In this document: piece after piece, positions 36,866 through 51,722 of the stretch
Numbering within the stretch: the first letter of the stretch is position 1
How the letters are laid out: each line of letters starts with the position of its first letter
From: Petrolisthes cinctipes
Lineage: Eukaryota; Arthropoda; Malacostraca; Decapoda; Porcellanidae
DNA length: 64,000 bases
Reading direction: 5' to 3'
Assembly (NCBI GenBank): GCA_033782935.1
Contig: JAWQEG010000474.1
Span: 434,001-498,000 of the forward strand
The notes under the pieces: generated by a model
The model's input: the letters and a program-made list of their open reading frames with translations, nothing else
Databases searched by the model: none
What the model was told of the DNA's origin: nothing
Translations under genes and position numbers: made by a program

Positions 36866-39800
36866 GTGTTAGAGTATTTTCAAAATACAGGCCCAAAACA
36901 TGCTCAAAATCGATGTTTTAGGTGCCAAAAAGTCGATATGTGCATGCATCTTCAGTACCCGTTTATATCTCAAATTCAGGCTCAAAACACCCGAAAATTC
37001 GATATTTTGGGGTCCCAGAAGCGATCTGGACATGCCTACTCCGTGTCAGAGTATTTTAAAAATACATGCCCAAAACATGCTCAAAATCGATATTTTAGAT
37101 GCCCAAAGTCAATATGTGTATGTATCTTCTGTACCCGTTTATATCTCAAATTCAGGCTCAAAACACCCGAAAATTCGAGTTTAGGGGTCCCAAAAGCAAT
37201 CTGTACATGCCTACTCAGTGCTAGAATATTTTGAAAATATAGGCTAAAAACATGCTAAAAATCGATCTTTTAGGTGCTAAAAAGTCGATATCTCAAATTA
37301 AGGCCCAAAACACCCGAAAATTCGATATTTAGGGGTCCCAGAAGCGATCTGTACATGCCTACTCAGTGCTAGAATGTTTTCAAAATATAGGCTCAAAACA
37401 TGCTCAAAATCGATATTTTAGGTGCCAAAAAGTCGATATATGCATGCATCTTCTGTATTCGTTTATATCTCAAATTCAGGCTCAAAACACCCGAAAAATC
37501 GATATTTTGGGGTCCCAAAAGCGATCTGTAAATGCCTACTCAGTGCTAGAATATTTTCAAAATATAGGCTCAAAACATGCAAAAAATCGATATTTTAGGT
37601 GCGTAAAGGCAATATCTCAAATTTAGGCCCAAAACACCCGAAAATTCGATATTATGGGGTCCCAGAAGCGATCCGTACATGCCTACTCCGTGTTAGAGTA
37701 TTTTTAAAATACAGGCCAAAAACATACTGAAAATCGATCTTTTAGGTGCCCAAAAGTCGATATGTGCATGCATCTTCTGTACCCGTTTATATCTCAAATT
37801 CTGGCCCTAAACACCGAAAAATTCGATATTTTATGGTCCCAGAAGCGACCTGTACATGCCTACTCCGTGTTAGAGTATTTTCAAAATACGTGCCCAAAAC
37901 ATGCTGAAAATCGATATTTTAGCTGCCCAAAGTCAATATGTGCATGTATCTTCCTTACCCGTTTATATCTCAAATTCTGGCCCTAAACACCCAAAAATTA
38001 AATATTTTGGGGTCCCAGAAGCAATCTTTACATGCCTACTCAGTGCTAGAATATTTTCAAAATATAGGCTAGAAACATGCTAAAAATCGATATTTTAGGT
38101 GTCAAAAAGTCGATATCTCAAATTAAGGCCCAAAACACCCGAAAACTCGATATTTAGGGGTCCCAGAAGCGATCTGTACATGCCTACTTCGTGTTAGAGT
38201 ATTTTCAAAATACAGGCCCAAAACATGCTCAAAATCGATGTTTTAGGCGCCAAAAAGTCGATATGTGCATGCATCTTCAGTACCCGTTTATATCTCAAAT
38301 TCAGGCTCAAAACACCCGAAAATTCGATATTTTATGGTCCCTGAAGCGATCTGTACATGCCTACTCCGTGTTAGAGTATTTTCAAAATACAGGCCGAAAA
38401 CATGCTGAAAATCGATATTTTAGATGCCCAAAGTCAATATGTGCATGTATCTTCTGTACCCGTTTATATCTCAAATTCAGGCTCAAAACACCCGAAAATT
38501 CAATATTTTGGGGTCCCAGAAGCAATCTGTACATGCCTACTCAGTGCTAGAATATTTTCAAAATATAGGCTCAAAACATGCTCAAAATCGATCTTTTAGG
38601 TGCCAAAAAGTCGATATATGCATGCATCTTCTGTATTCGTTTATATCTCAAATTCAGGCTCAAAACACCCGAAAAATCGATATTTTGGGGTCCCAAAAGC
38701 GATCTGTAAATGCCTACTCAGTGTTAGAATATTTTCAAAATATAGGCTCAAAACATGCAAAAAATCGATATTTTAGGTGCGTAAAGGCGATATCTCAAAT
38801 TCAGGCCCAAAACACCCGAAAATTCGATATTATGGGGTCCCAGAAGCGATCCGTACATGCCTACTCCGTGTTAGAGTATTTTTAAAATACAGGCCAAAAA
38901 CATACTGAAAATCGATCTTTTAGGTGCCCAAAAGTCGATATGTGCATGCATCTTCTGTACCCGTTTATATCTCAAATTCTGGCCCTAAACACCGAAAAAT
39001 TCGATATTTTATGGTCCCAGAAGCGACCTGTACATGCCTACTCCGTGTTAGAGTATTTTCAAAATACGTGCCCAAAACATGCTGAAAATCGATATTTTAG
39101 ATGCCCAAAGTCAATATGTGCATGTATCTTCCTTACCCGTTTATATCTCAAATTCTGGCCCTAAACACCCAAAAATTAAATATTTTGGGGTCCCAGAAGC
39201 AATCTGTACATGCCTACTCAGTGCTAGAATATTTTCAAAATATAGGCTAAAAACATGCTAAAAATCGATATTTTAGGTGCCAAAAAGTCGATATATCAAA
39301 TTATGGCCCAAAACACCCGAAAATTCGATATTTAGGGGTCCCAGAAGCGATCTGTACATGCCTACTCCGTGTTAGAGTATTTTCAAAATACAGGCCCAAA
39401 ACATGCTCAAAATCGATGTTTTAGGTGCCAAAAAGTCGATATGTGCATGCATCTTCTGTACCCGTTTATATCTCAAATTCTGGCCCTAAACACCGAAAAA
39501 TTCGATATTTTATGGTCCCAGAAGCGACCTGTACATGCCTACTCCGTGTTAGAGTATTTTCAAAATACGTGCCCAAAACATGCAGAAAATCGATATTTTA
39601 GATGCCCAAAGTCAATATGTGCATGTATCTTCCTTACCCGTTTATATCTCAAATTCTGGCCCTAAACACCCAAAAATTAAATATTTTGGGGTCCCAGAAG
39701 CAATCTTTACATGGCTACTCAGTGCTAGAATATTTTCAAAATATAGGCTAGAAACATGCTAAAAATCGATATTTTAGGTGCCAAAAAGTCGATATCTCAA

Positions 39801-40370
39801 ATTAAGGCCCAAAACACCCGAAAATTCGATATTTAGGGGTCCCAGAAGCGATCTGTACATGCCTACTCCGTGTTAGAGTATTTTCAAAATACAGGCCCAA
39901 AACATGCTCAAAATCGATGTTTTAGGCGCCAAAAAGTCGATATGTGCATGCATCTTCAGTACCCGTTTATATCTCAAATTCAGGCTCAAAACACCCGAAA
40001 ATTCGATATTTTATGGTCCCTGAAGCGATCTGTACATGCCTACTCCGTGTTAGAGTATTTTCAAAATACAGGCCGAAAACATGCTGAAAATCGATATTTT
40101 AGATGCCCAAAGTCAATATGTGCATGTATCTTCTGTACCCGTTTATATCTCAAATTCAGGCTCAAAACACCCGAAAATTCAATATTTTGGGGTCCCAGAA
40201 GCAATCTGTACATGCCTACTCAGTGCTAGAATATTTTCAAAATATAGGCTAAAAACATGCTAAAAATCGATATTTTAGGTGCCAAAAAGTCGATATATCA
40301 AATTATGGCCCAAAACACCCGAAAATTCGATATTTAGGGGTTCCAGAAGCGATCTGTACATGCCTACTCC
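36866..40370 (+). repeat. 3505-bp nested repeat, copy 2 (A-B-b)
   Basis: The layout is A (36866-38190), B (38191-39869) and b (39870-40370), the same modules as 31682-36865 but with one B instead of two. The left part matches copy 1 at offset 5184. From about 39.4 kb the match is better at offset 3505, i.e. with the second B of copy 1. A loss of one B by unequal exchange, or a gain in copy 1, explains this. Confidence 0.85.
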
Positions 40371-43300
40371 GTGTTAGAGTATTTTCAAAATACAGGCCCA
40401 AAACATGCTCAAAATCGATGTTTTAGGTGCCAAAAAGTCGATATGTGCATGCATCTTCAGTACCCGTTTATATCTCAAATTCAGACTCAAAACACCCGAA
40501 AATTCGATATTTTGGGGTCCCAGAAGCGATCTGGACATGCCTACTCCGTGTTAGAGTATTTTAAAAATACATGCCCAAAACATGCTCAAAATCGATATTT
40601 TAGATGCCCAAAGTCAATATGTGTATGTATCTTCTGTACTCGTTTATATCTCAAATTCAGGCTCAAAACACCCGAAAATTCGAGTTTAGGGGTCCCAAAA
40701 GCAATCTGTACATGCCTACTCAGTGCTAGAATATTTTCAAAATATAGGCTAAAAACATGCTAAAAATCGATCTTTTAGGTGCCAAAAAGTCGATATCTCA
40801 AATTCAGTCCCAAAACACCCAAAAATTCAATATTTTGGGGTCCCAGAAGCAATCTGTACATGCCTACTCAGTGCTAGAATATTTTCAAAATATAGGCTAA
40901 TAACATGCTAAAAATCGATATTTCAGGTGCCAAAAAGTCGATATCTCAAATTAAGGCCCAAAACACCCGAAAATTCCATATTTAGGGGTCCCAGAAGCGA
41001 TCTGTACATGCCTACTCCGTGTTAGAGTATTTTCAAAATAGAGGCCAAAAACATACTGAAAATCGATCTTTTAGGTGCCCAAAAGTCGATATGTGCATGC
41101 ATCTTCTGTACCCTTTTATATCTCAATTTCTGGCCCTAAACACCCGAAAATTCTATATTTTAGGGTCCCAGAAGCGATCTGTACATGCCTACTCCGTGTT
41201 AGAGTATTTTCAAAATACGTGCCCAAAACATGCTGAAAATCGATATTTTAGATGCCCAAAGTCAATATGTGCATGTATCTTCCTTACCCGTTTATATCTC
41301 AAATTCTGGCCCTAAACACCCAAAAATTAAATATTTTGGGGTCCCAGAAGCAATCTTTACATGCCTACTCAGAGCTAGAATATTTTCAAAATATCGGCTA
41401 GAAACATGCTAAAAATCGATATTTTATGTGCCAAAAAGTCGATATCTCAAATTAAGGCCCAAAACACCCGAAAATTCGATATTTAGGGGTCCCAGAAGCG
41501 ATCTGTACATGCCTACTCCGTGTTAGAGTATTTTCAAAATACAGGCCCAAAACATGCTCAAAATCGATGTTTTAGGCGCAAAAAAGTCGATATGTGCATG
41601 CATCTTCAGTACCCGTTTATATCTCAAATTCAGGCTCAAAACACCCGAAAATTCGATATTTTATTGTCCCTGAAGCGATCTGTACATGCCTACTCCGTGT
41701 TAGAGTATTTTCAAAATACAGGCCGAAAACATGCTGAAAATCGATATTTTAGATGCCCAAAGTCAATATGTGCATGTATCTTCTGTACCCGTTTATATCT
41801 CAAATTCAGGCTCAAAACACCCGAAAATTCAATATTTTGGGGTCCCAGAAGCAATCTGTACATGCCTACTCAGTGCTAGAATATTTTCAAAATATAGGTT
41901 AAAAACATGCTAAAAATCGATATTTTAGGTGCCAAAAAGTCGATATCTCAAATTAAGGCCCAAAACACCCGAAACTTCGATATTTAGGGGTCCCAGAAGC
42001 GATCTGTACATGCCTACTCCGTGTTAGAGTATTTTCAAAATACAGGCAAAAAACATGCTCAAAATCGATGTTTTAGGTGCCAAAAAGTCGATATGTGCAT
42101 GCATCTTCAGTACCCGTTTATATCTCAAATTCAGGCTCAAAACACCCGAAAATTCGATATTTTGGGGTCCCAGAAGTAATCTGTACATGCCTACTCAGTG
42201 CTAGAATGTTTTCAAAATAAAGGCTCAAAACATGCTTAAAATCGATATTTTTGGTGCCCAAAGTCAATATGTTTATGCATCTTCTATACTCGTTTATATC
42301 TCAAATTCAGGCTCAAAACACCCGAAAATTCGATATTTGGGGTCCCAGAAGCGATCTCTACATACCTACTCAGTGCTAGAAGGTTTTCAAAATATAGGCT
42401 CAAAACATGCTCAAAATCGATATTTTAGGTGCCCAAAAGTCGATATGTGCATGCATCTTCTGTACTCGTTTATATATCAAATTCAAGCTCAAAACACCCG
42501 AAAATTCGATATTTTGGGGTCCCAGAAGCGATCTGTACATGCCTACTCAGTGCTAGAATATTTTCAAATTATAGGCTCAAAACATGCTAAAAATCGATAT
42601 TTTAGGTGCGTAAAGGCGACATCTCAAATTCAGGCTCAAAACACCCGAAAATTCGATATTTTGGGGTCCCAGAAGCGATCTGTACATGCCTACTCCGTGT
42701 TAGAGTATTTTCAAAATACAGGCCCAAAACATGCTCAAAATCGATGTTTTAGGTGCCCAAAAGTCGATATGTGCATTTATCTTCTGTACCCGTTTATATC
42801 TCAAATTCAGGCTCAAAAAGCCCGAAAATTCAATATTTTGGGGTCCCAGAAGCAATCTGTACATGCCTACTCAGTGCTAGAATATTTTCAAAATATAGGC
42901 TAAAAACATGCTAAAAATCGATATTTTAGGTGCCAAAAAGTCGATATATCAAATTAAGGCCCAAAACACCCGAAACTTCGATATTTAGGGGTCCCAGAAG
43001 CGATCTGTACATGCCTACTCCGTGTTAGAGTATTTTCAAAATACAGGCAAAAAACATTCTCAAAATCGATGTTTTAGGTGCCAAAAAGTTGATATGTGCA
43101 TGCATCTTCAGTACCCGTTTATATCTCAAATTCAAGCTCAAAACACCCGAAAAATCGATATTTTGGGGTCCCAGAAGCAATCTGTACATGCCTACTCAGT
43201 GCTAGAATGTTTTCAAAATATAGGCTCAAAACATGCTTAAAATCGATATTTTTGGTGCCCAAAGTCAATATGTTTATGCATCTTCTATACTCGTTTATAT

Positions 43301-44522
43301 CTCAAATTCATGCTCAAAACACCCGAAAATTCGATATTTGGGGTCCCAGAAGCGATCTCTAGATACCTACTCAGTGCTAGAAGGTTTTCAAAATATAGGC
43401 TCAAAACATGCTCAAAATCGAGATTTTAGGTGCCCAAAAGTCGATATGTGCATGCATCTTCTGTACTCGTTTATATATCAAATTCAAGCTCAAAACACCC
43501 GAAAATTCGATATTTTGGTGTCCCAGAAGCGATCTGTACATGCCTACTCAGTGCTAGAATATTTTCAAATAATAGGCTCAAAACATGCTAAAAATCGATA
43601 TTTTAGGTGCGTAAAGTCGATATCTCAAATTCAGGCCCCAAAACACCCGAAAATTCGATATTTTGGGGTCCCAGAAGCGATCTGTACATGCCTACTCCGT
43701 GTTAGAGTATTTTCAAAATACAGGCCCAAAACATGCTCAAAATCGATGTTTTAGGTGCCCAAAAGTCGATATGTGCATGCATCTTCAGTATCCGTTTATA
43801 TCTCAAATTCAGGCTCAAAAAGCCCGAAAATTCAATAGTTTGGGGTCCCAGAAGCAATCTGTACATGCCTACTCAGTGTTAGAGTATTTTCAAAATACAG
43901 GCCCAAAACATGCTGAAAATCGATATTTTAGATGCCCAAAGTCAATATGTGTATGTATCATCTGTACCCGTTTATATCTCAAATTCTGGCCTTAAACACC
44001 CGAAAATTCAATATTTTTGGGTCCCAGAAGCGATCTGTACATGCCTACTCAGTGCTAGAATATTTTCAAAATATAGGCTCAAAACATGCAAAAAATCGAT
44101 ATTTTAGGTGCGTAAAGGCGATATCTCGAATTCAGGCCCAAAACACCCGAAAATTCGATATTATGGGGTCCCAGAAGCGATCCGTACATGCCTACTCCGT
44201 GTTAGAGTATATTCAAAATACGTGCCCAAAACATGCTGAAAATCGATATTTTAGATGCCCAAAGTCAATATGTGCATGTATCTTCTGTACCCGTTTATAT
44301 CTCAAATTCTGGCCCTAAACACCCGAAAAAACAATATTTTGGGGTCCCAGAAGCAATCTTTACATGCCTACTCAGTGCTAGAATATTTTCAAAATATAGG
44401 CTAGAAACATGCTAAAAATCGATATTTTAGGTGCCAAAAAGTCGATATCTCATATTAAGGCCCAAAACACCCGAAAATTCGATATTTAGGGGTCACAGAA
44501 GCGATCTGTACATGCCTACTCC
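40371..44522 (+). repeat. Array segment with A' module and C module
   Basis: A' (from 40371) resembles A but has tcagactc and gtgttagagtatttt in place of gtcagag. The C module (41019-41913) begins with an aaatagaggcc monomer and recurs at 48175-49069 (offset 7156) and 52977-53871. From about 42.2 to 43.8 kb two related blocks lie about 1001 bp apart (42232 and 43233). No gene or unrelated sequence. Confidence 0.78.
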
Positions 44523-45313
44523 GTGTTAGAGTATTTTCAAAATACACGCCCAAAACATGCTCAAAATCGATGTTTTAGGCGCCAAAAAGTCGATATGTGC
44601 ATGCATCTTCAGTACCCGTTTATATCTCAAATTCAGGCTCAAAACACCCGAAAATTCGATATTTTATGGTCCCTGAAGCGATCTGTACATGCCTACTCCG
44701 TATTAGAGTATTTTTAAAATACATGCCCAAAACATGCTAAAAAACGATATTTTAAATGCCCAAAGTCAATATGTGCATGTATCTTCTGTACCCGTTTATA
44801 TCTCAAATTCAGGCTCAAAACACCCGAAAATTCAATATTTTGGTGTCCCAGAAGCGATCTGTACATGCCTACTCAGTGCTAGAATATTTTCAAAATATAG
44901 GCTCAAAACATGCAAAAAATCGATATTTTAGGTGCGTAAAGGCGATATCTCGAATTCAGGCCCAAAACACCCGAAAATTCGATATTATGGGGTCCCAGAG
45001 GCGATCCGTACATGCCTACTCCGTGTTAGAGTATTTTCAAAATACAGGCCAAAAACATACTGAAAATCGATCTTTTAGGTGCCCAAAAGTCAATATGTGC
45101 ATGCATCTTCTGTACCCGTTCATATCTCAAATTCTGGACTTAAACACCCAAAAATTCGATATTTTGGGGTCCCAGAAGCGATCTGTACATGCCTACTCAG
45201 TGCTAGAATATTTTCAAAATACAGGCCCAAAACATGCTCAAAATCGATGTTTTAGGCGCCAAAAAGTCGATATGTGCATGCATCTTCAGTACCCGTTTAT
45301 ATCTCAAATTCAG
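44523..45313 (+). repeat. Long-range repeat block, right copy (offset 15,021 bp)
   Basis: Right-hand partner of 29502-30292, with the same chain of rare variants. Within it a monomer has been lost relative to the left copy: from about 45180 the class II monomer leads straight into the caggcccaaaacatgctc unit. Confidence 0.75.
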
Positions 45314-46772
45314 GCTCAAAACACCCGAAAATTCGATATTTTATGGTCCCTAAAGCGATCTGTACATGCCTACTCCGTATTAGAGTATTTTCAAAATACA
45401 TTCCCAAAACATGCTAAAAAACGATATTTTAAATGCCCAAAGTCACTATGTGCATGTATCTTCTGTACCCGTTTATATCTCAAATTCAGGCTCAAAACAC
45501 CCGAAAATTCAATATTTAGGGGTCCCAGAAGCGATCTGTACATTCCTACTCCGTGTTAGAGTATTTTCAAAATACAGGCCCAAAACATGCTCAAAATCAA
45601 TGTTTTAGATGCCAAAAAGTCGATATGTGCATGCATCTTCCGTACCCGTTTATATCTCAAATTCAGGCTCAAAACACCCGAAAATTCGATATTTTGGGGT
45701 CCCAGAAGCGATCTGGACATGCCTACTCCGTGTTAGAGTATTTTAAAAATACATGCCCAAAACATGCTCAAAATCGATATTTTAGATGCCCAAAGTCAAT
45801 ATGTGTATGTATCTTCTGTACCCGTTTATATCTCAAATTCAGGCTCAAAACACCCGAAAATTCGAGTTTAGGGGTCCTAAAAGCAATCTGTACATGCCTA
45901 CTCAGTGCTAGAATATTTTCAAAATATAGGCTAAAAACATGCTAAAAATCGATCTTTTAGGTGCCAAAAAGTCGATATCTCAAATTCAGTCCCAAAACAC
46001 CCAAAAATTCAATATTTTGGGGTCCCAGAAGCAATCTGTACATGCCTACTCAGTGCTAGAATATTTTCAAAATATAGGTTAAAAACATGCTAAAAATCGA
46101 TATATTAGGTGCCAAAAAGTCGATATCTCAAATTCAGTCTCAAAACACCCAAAAATTCGATATTTTGGGGTCCCAGAAGCGATCTGTACATGCCTACTTT
46201 GTGTTAGAGTATTTTCAAAATTCAGGCCCAAAACATGCTGATAATCGATATTTTTTGTGGCCAAAGTCAATATGTATATGCATCTTCTATACTCATTTAT
46301 ATCTCAAATTTAGGCTCAAAACACCCGAAAATTTGATATTTTGGGGTCCCAGAAGCGATCTGTACATGCCTACTCAGTGCTAGAATGTTTTCAAAATATA
46401 GGCTCAAAACATGCTTAAAATCGATATTTTAGGTGCCCAAAAGTCGATATGTGCGTGCATCTTCTGTACTTGTTTATATCTCAAATTCAAGCTCAAAACA
46501 CCCGAAAAGTCGATATTTTGGGGTCCCAGAAGCGATCTGCACATGCCTACTCAGTGCTAGAATATTTTCAAAATATAGGCTCAAAACATGCAAAAAATCG
46601 ATATTTTAGGTGCGTAAAGGCGATATCTCAAATTCAGGCCCAAAACACCCGAAAATTCGATATTATGGGGTCCCAGAAGCGATCCGTACATGCCTACTCC
46701 GTGTTAGAGTATTTTTAAAATACAGGCCAAAAACATACTGAAAATCGATCTTTTAGGTGCCCAAAAGTCGAT

Positions 46773-47920
46773 ATGTGCAAGCATCTTCTGTACCCGTTTA
46801 TATCTCAAATTCTGGCCCTAAACACCCAAAAATTCGATATTTTAGGGTCCAAGAAGCGACCTGTACATGACTACTCCGTGTTAGAGTATTTTCAAAATAC
46901 GTGCCCAAAACATGCTGAAAATCGATATTTTAGATGCCCAAAGTCAATATGTGCATGTATCTTCTGTACCCGTTTATATCTCAAATTCAGGCTCAAAACA
47001 CCCGAAAATTAAATATTTTGGGGTCCCAGAAGCAATCTGTACATGCCTACTCAGTGCTAGAATATTTTCAAAATATAGGCTAAAAACATGCTAAAAATCG
47101 ATATTTTAGGTGCCAAAAAGTCGATGTATCAAATTATGGCCCAAAACACCCGAAAATTCGATATTTAGGGGTCCCAGAAGCGATCTGTACATGCCTACTC
47201 CGTGTTAGAGTATTTTCAAAATACAGGCCCAAAACATGCTCAAAATCGATGTTTTAGGTGCCAAAAAGTCGATATGTGCATGCATCTTCAGTACCCGTTT
47301 ATATCTCAAATTCAGGCTCAAAACACCCGAAAATTCAATATTTTGGGGTCCCAGAAGCGATCTGGACATGCCTACTCCGTGTCAGAGTATTTTAAAAATA
47401 CATGCCCAAAACATGCTCAAAATCGATATTTTAGATGCCCAAAGTCAATATGTGTATGTATCTTCTGTACCCGTTTATATTTCAAATTCAGGCTCAAAAC
47501 ACCCGAAAATTCGAGTTTAGGGGTCCCAAAAGCAATCTGTACATGCCTACTCAGTGCTAGAATATTTTGAAAATATAGGTTAAAAACATGCTAAAAATCG
47601 ATCTTTTAGGTGCTAAAAAGTCGATATCTCAAATTAAGGCCCAAAACACCCGAAAATTCGATATTTAGGGGTCCCAGAAGCGATCTGTACATGCCTACTC
47701 AGTGCTAGAATGTTTTCAAAATATAGGCTCAAAACATGCTCAAAATCGATATTTTAGGTGCCAAAAAGTCGATATATGCATGCATCTTCTGTATTCGTTT
47801 ATATCTCAAATTCAGGCTCAAAACACCCGAAAATACGATATTTTGGGGTCCCAAAAGCGATCTGTAAATGCCTAGTCAGTGCTAGAATATTTTCAAAATA
47901 TAGGCTCAAAACATGCAAAA
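46773..47920 (+). repeat. Higher-order repeat block, copy 1 (offset 3802 bp)
   Basis: Matches 50575-51722 at offset 3802 over about 1.1 kb and 31253-32400 at offset 15,520. Contains one A module starting at 47202. A few single-base differences separate the three copies, for example attcaatattttgg (about 47335) where the others have attcgatattttgg. Confidence 0.8.
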
Positions 47921-50574
47921 AATCGATATTTTAGGTGCCAAAAAGTCGATATCTCAAATTCAGTCCCAAAACACCCAAAAATTCAATATTTTGGGTTCCC
48001 AGAAGCAATCTGTACATGCCTACTCAGTGCTAGAATATTTTCAAAATATAGGCTAATAACATGCTAAAAATCGATATTTCAGGTGCCAAAAAGTCGATAT
48101 CTCAAATTAAGGCCCAAAACACCCGAAAATTCCATATTTAGGGGTCCCAGAAGCGATCTGTACATGCCTACTCCGTGTTAGAGTATTTTCAAAATAGAGG
48201 CCAAAAACATACTGAAAATCGATCTTTTACGTGCCCAAAAGTCGATATGTGCATGCATCTTCTGTACCCTTTTATATCTCAATTTCTGGCCCTAAACACC
48301 CGAAAATTCTATATTTTAGGGTCCCAGAAGCGATCTGTACATGCCTACTCCGTGTTAGAGTATTTTCAAAATACGTGCCCAAAACATGCTGAAAATCGAT
48401 ATTTTAGATGCCCAAAGTCAATATGTGCATGTATCTTCCTTACCCGTTTATATCTCAAATTCTGGCCCTAAACACCCAAAAATTAAATATTTTGGGGTCC
48501 CAGAAGCAATCTTTACATGCGTACTCAGTGCTAGAATATTTTCAAAATATAGGCTAGAAACATGCTAAAAATCGATATTTTAGGTGCCAAAAAGTCGATA
48601 TCTCAAATTAAGGCCCAAAACACCCGAAAATTCGATATTTAGGGGTCCCAGAAGCGATCTGTACATGCCTACTCCGTGTTAGAGTATTTTCAAAATACAG
48701 GCCCAAAACATGCTCAAAATCGATGTTTTAGGCGCAAAAAAGTCGATATGTGCATGCATCTTCAGTACCCGTTTATATCTCAAATTCAGGCTCAAAACAC
48801 CCGAAAATTCGATATTTTATGGTCCCTGAAGCGATCTGTACATGCCTACTCCGTGTTAGAGTATTTTCAAAATACAGGCCGAAAACATGCTGAAAATCGA
48901 TATTTTAGATGCCCAAAGTCAATATGTGCATGTATCTTCTGTACCCGTTTATATCTCAAATTCAAGCTCAAAACACCCGAAAATTCAATATTTTGGGGTC
49001 CCAGAAGCAATCTGTACATGCCTACTCAGTGCTAGAATATTTTCAAAATATAGGCTAAAAACATGCTAAAAATCGATATTTTAGGTGCCAAAAAGTCGAT
49101 ATTTCAAATTATGGCCCAAAACACCCGAAAATTCGATATTTAGGGGTCCCAGAAGCGATCTGTACATGCCTACTCCGTGTTAGTGTATTTTCAAATTACA
49201 GGCCCAAAACATGCTCAAAATCGATGTTTTAGGTGCCAAAAAGTCGATATGTGCATGCATCTTCAGTACCCGTTTATATCTCAAATTCAGGCTCAAAACA
49301 CCCGAAAATTCGATATTTTGGGGTCCTAGAAGCGATCTGGACATGCCTACTCCGTGTTAGAGTATTTTAAAAATACATGTCCAAAACATGCTCAAAATCG
49401 ATATTTTAGATGCCCAAAGTCAATATGTGCATGTATCTTCTGTACCCGTTTATATCTCAAATTCAGGCTCAAAACACCCGAAAATTCAATATTTTGGGGT
49501 CCCAGAAGCAATCTGTACATGCCTACTCAGTGCTAGAATATTTTCAAAATATAGGCTAAAAACATGCTAAAAATCGATGTTTTAGGTGCCAAAAAGTCGA
49601 TATGTGCAAGCATCTTCTGTACCCGTTTATATCTCAAATTCTGGCCCTAAACACCGAAAAATTCGATATTTTAGGGTCCAAGAAGCGACCTGTACATGCC
49701 TACTCCGTGTTAGAGTATTTTTAAAATACGTGCCCAAAACATGCTGAAAATCGATATTTTAGATGCCCAAAGTCAATATGTGCATGTATCTTCTGTACCC
49801 GTTTATATCTCAAATTCAGGCTCAAAACACCCGAAAATTCAATATTTTGGGGTCCCAGAAGCAATCTGTACATGCCTACTCAGTGCTAGAATATTTTCAA
49901 AATATAGGCTAAAAACATGCTAAAAATCGATATTTTAGGTGCCGAAAAGTCGATGTATCAAATTATGGCCCAAAACACCCGAAAATTCGATTATTAGGGG
50001 TCCCAGAAGCGATCTGTACATGCCTACTCCGTGTTAGAGTATTTTCAAAATACAGGCCCAAAACATGCTCAAAATCGATGTTTTAGGTGCCAAAAAGTCG
50101 ATATGTGCATGCATCTTCAGTACCCGTTTATATCTGAAATTCAGGCTCAAAACACCCGAAAATTCGAGTTTAGGGGTCCCAAAAGCAATCTGTACATGCC
50201 TACTCAGTGCTAGAATATTTTCAAAATATAGGCTAAAAACATGCTAAAAATCGATCTTTTAGGTGCCAAAAAGTCGATATCTCAAATTCAGTCCCAAAAC
50301 ACCCAAAAATTCAATATTTTGGGGTCCCAGAAGCAATCTGTACATGCCTACTCAGTGCTAGAATATTTTCAAAATATAGGTTAAAAACATGCTAAAAATC
50401 GATATATTAGGTGCCAAAAAGTCGATATCTCAAATTCAGTCCCAAAACACACAAAAATTCGATATTTTGGGGTCCCAGAAGCGATCTGTACATGCCTACT
50501 CCGTGTTAGAGTATTTTCAAAATTCAGGCCCAAAACATGCTGATAATCGATCTTTTAGGTGCCCAAAAGTCGAT

Positions 50575-51722
50575 ATGTGCAAGCATCTTCTGTACCCGTT
50601 TATATCTCAAATTCTGGCCCTAAACACCCAAAAATTCGATATTTTAGGGTCCAAGAAGCGACCTGTACATGCCTACTCCGTGTTAGAGTATTTTCAAAAT
50701 ACGTGCCCAAAACATGCTGAAAATCGATATTTTAGATGCCCAAAGTCAATATGTGCATGTATCTTCTGTACCCGTTTATATCTCAAATTCAGGCTCAAAA
50801 CACCCGAAAATTCAATATTTTGGGGTCCCAGAAGCAATCTGTACATGCCTACTCAGTGCTAGAATATTTTCAAAATATAGGCTAAAAACATGCTAAAAAT
50901 CGATATTTTAGGTGCCAAAAAGTCGATGTATCAAATTATGGCCCAAAACACCCGAAAATTCGATATTTAGGGGTCCCAGAAGCGATCTGTACATGCCTAC
51001 TCCGTGTTAGAGTATTTTCAAAATACAGGCCCAAAACATGCTCAAAATCGATGTTTTAGGTGCCAAAAAGTCGATATGTGCATGCATCTTCAGTACCCGT
51101 TTATATCTCAAATTCAGGCTCAAAACACCCGAAAATTCGATATTTTGGGGTCCCAGAAGCGATCTGGACATGCCTACTCCGTGTCAGAGTATTTTAAAAA
51201 TACATGCCCAAAACATGCTCAAAATCGATATTTTAGATGCCCAAAGTCAATATGTGTATGTATCTTCTGTACCCGTTTATATCTCAAATTCAGGCTCAAA
51301 ACACCCGAAAATTCGAGTTTAGGGGTCCCAAAAGCAATCTGTACATGCCTACTCAGTGTTAGAATATTTTGAAAATATAGGTTAAAAACATGCTAAAAAT
51401 CGATCTTTTAGGTGCTAAAAAGTCGATATCTCAAATTAAGGCCCAAAACACCCGAAAATTCGATATTTAGGGGTCCCAGAAGCGATCTGTACATGCCTAC
51501 TCAGTGCTAGAATGTTTTCAAAATATAGGCTCAAAACATGCTCAAAATCGATATTTTAGGTGCCAAAAAGTCGATATATGCATGCATCTTCTGTATTCGT
51601 TTATATCTCAAATTCAGGCTCAAAACACCCGAAAATTCGATATTTTGGGGTCCCAAAAGCGATCTGTAAATGCCTAGTCAGTGCTAGAATATTTTCAAAA
51701 TATAGGCTCAAAACATGCAAAA
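50575..51722 (+). repeat. Higher-order repeat block, copy 2 (offset 3802 bp)
   Basis: Third occurrence in the window of the block seen at 31.3 and 46.8 kb, with its A module starting at 51004. Between 47.9 and 50.6 kb lie the C module and several rearranged monomers, including two copies of the 60-codon frame 353 bp apart (49388 and 49741). Confidence 0.8.
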
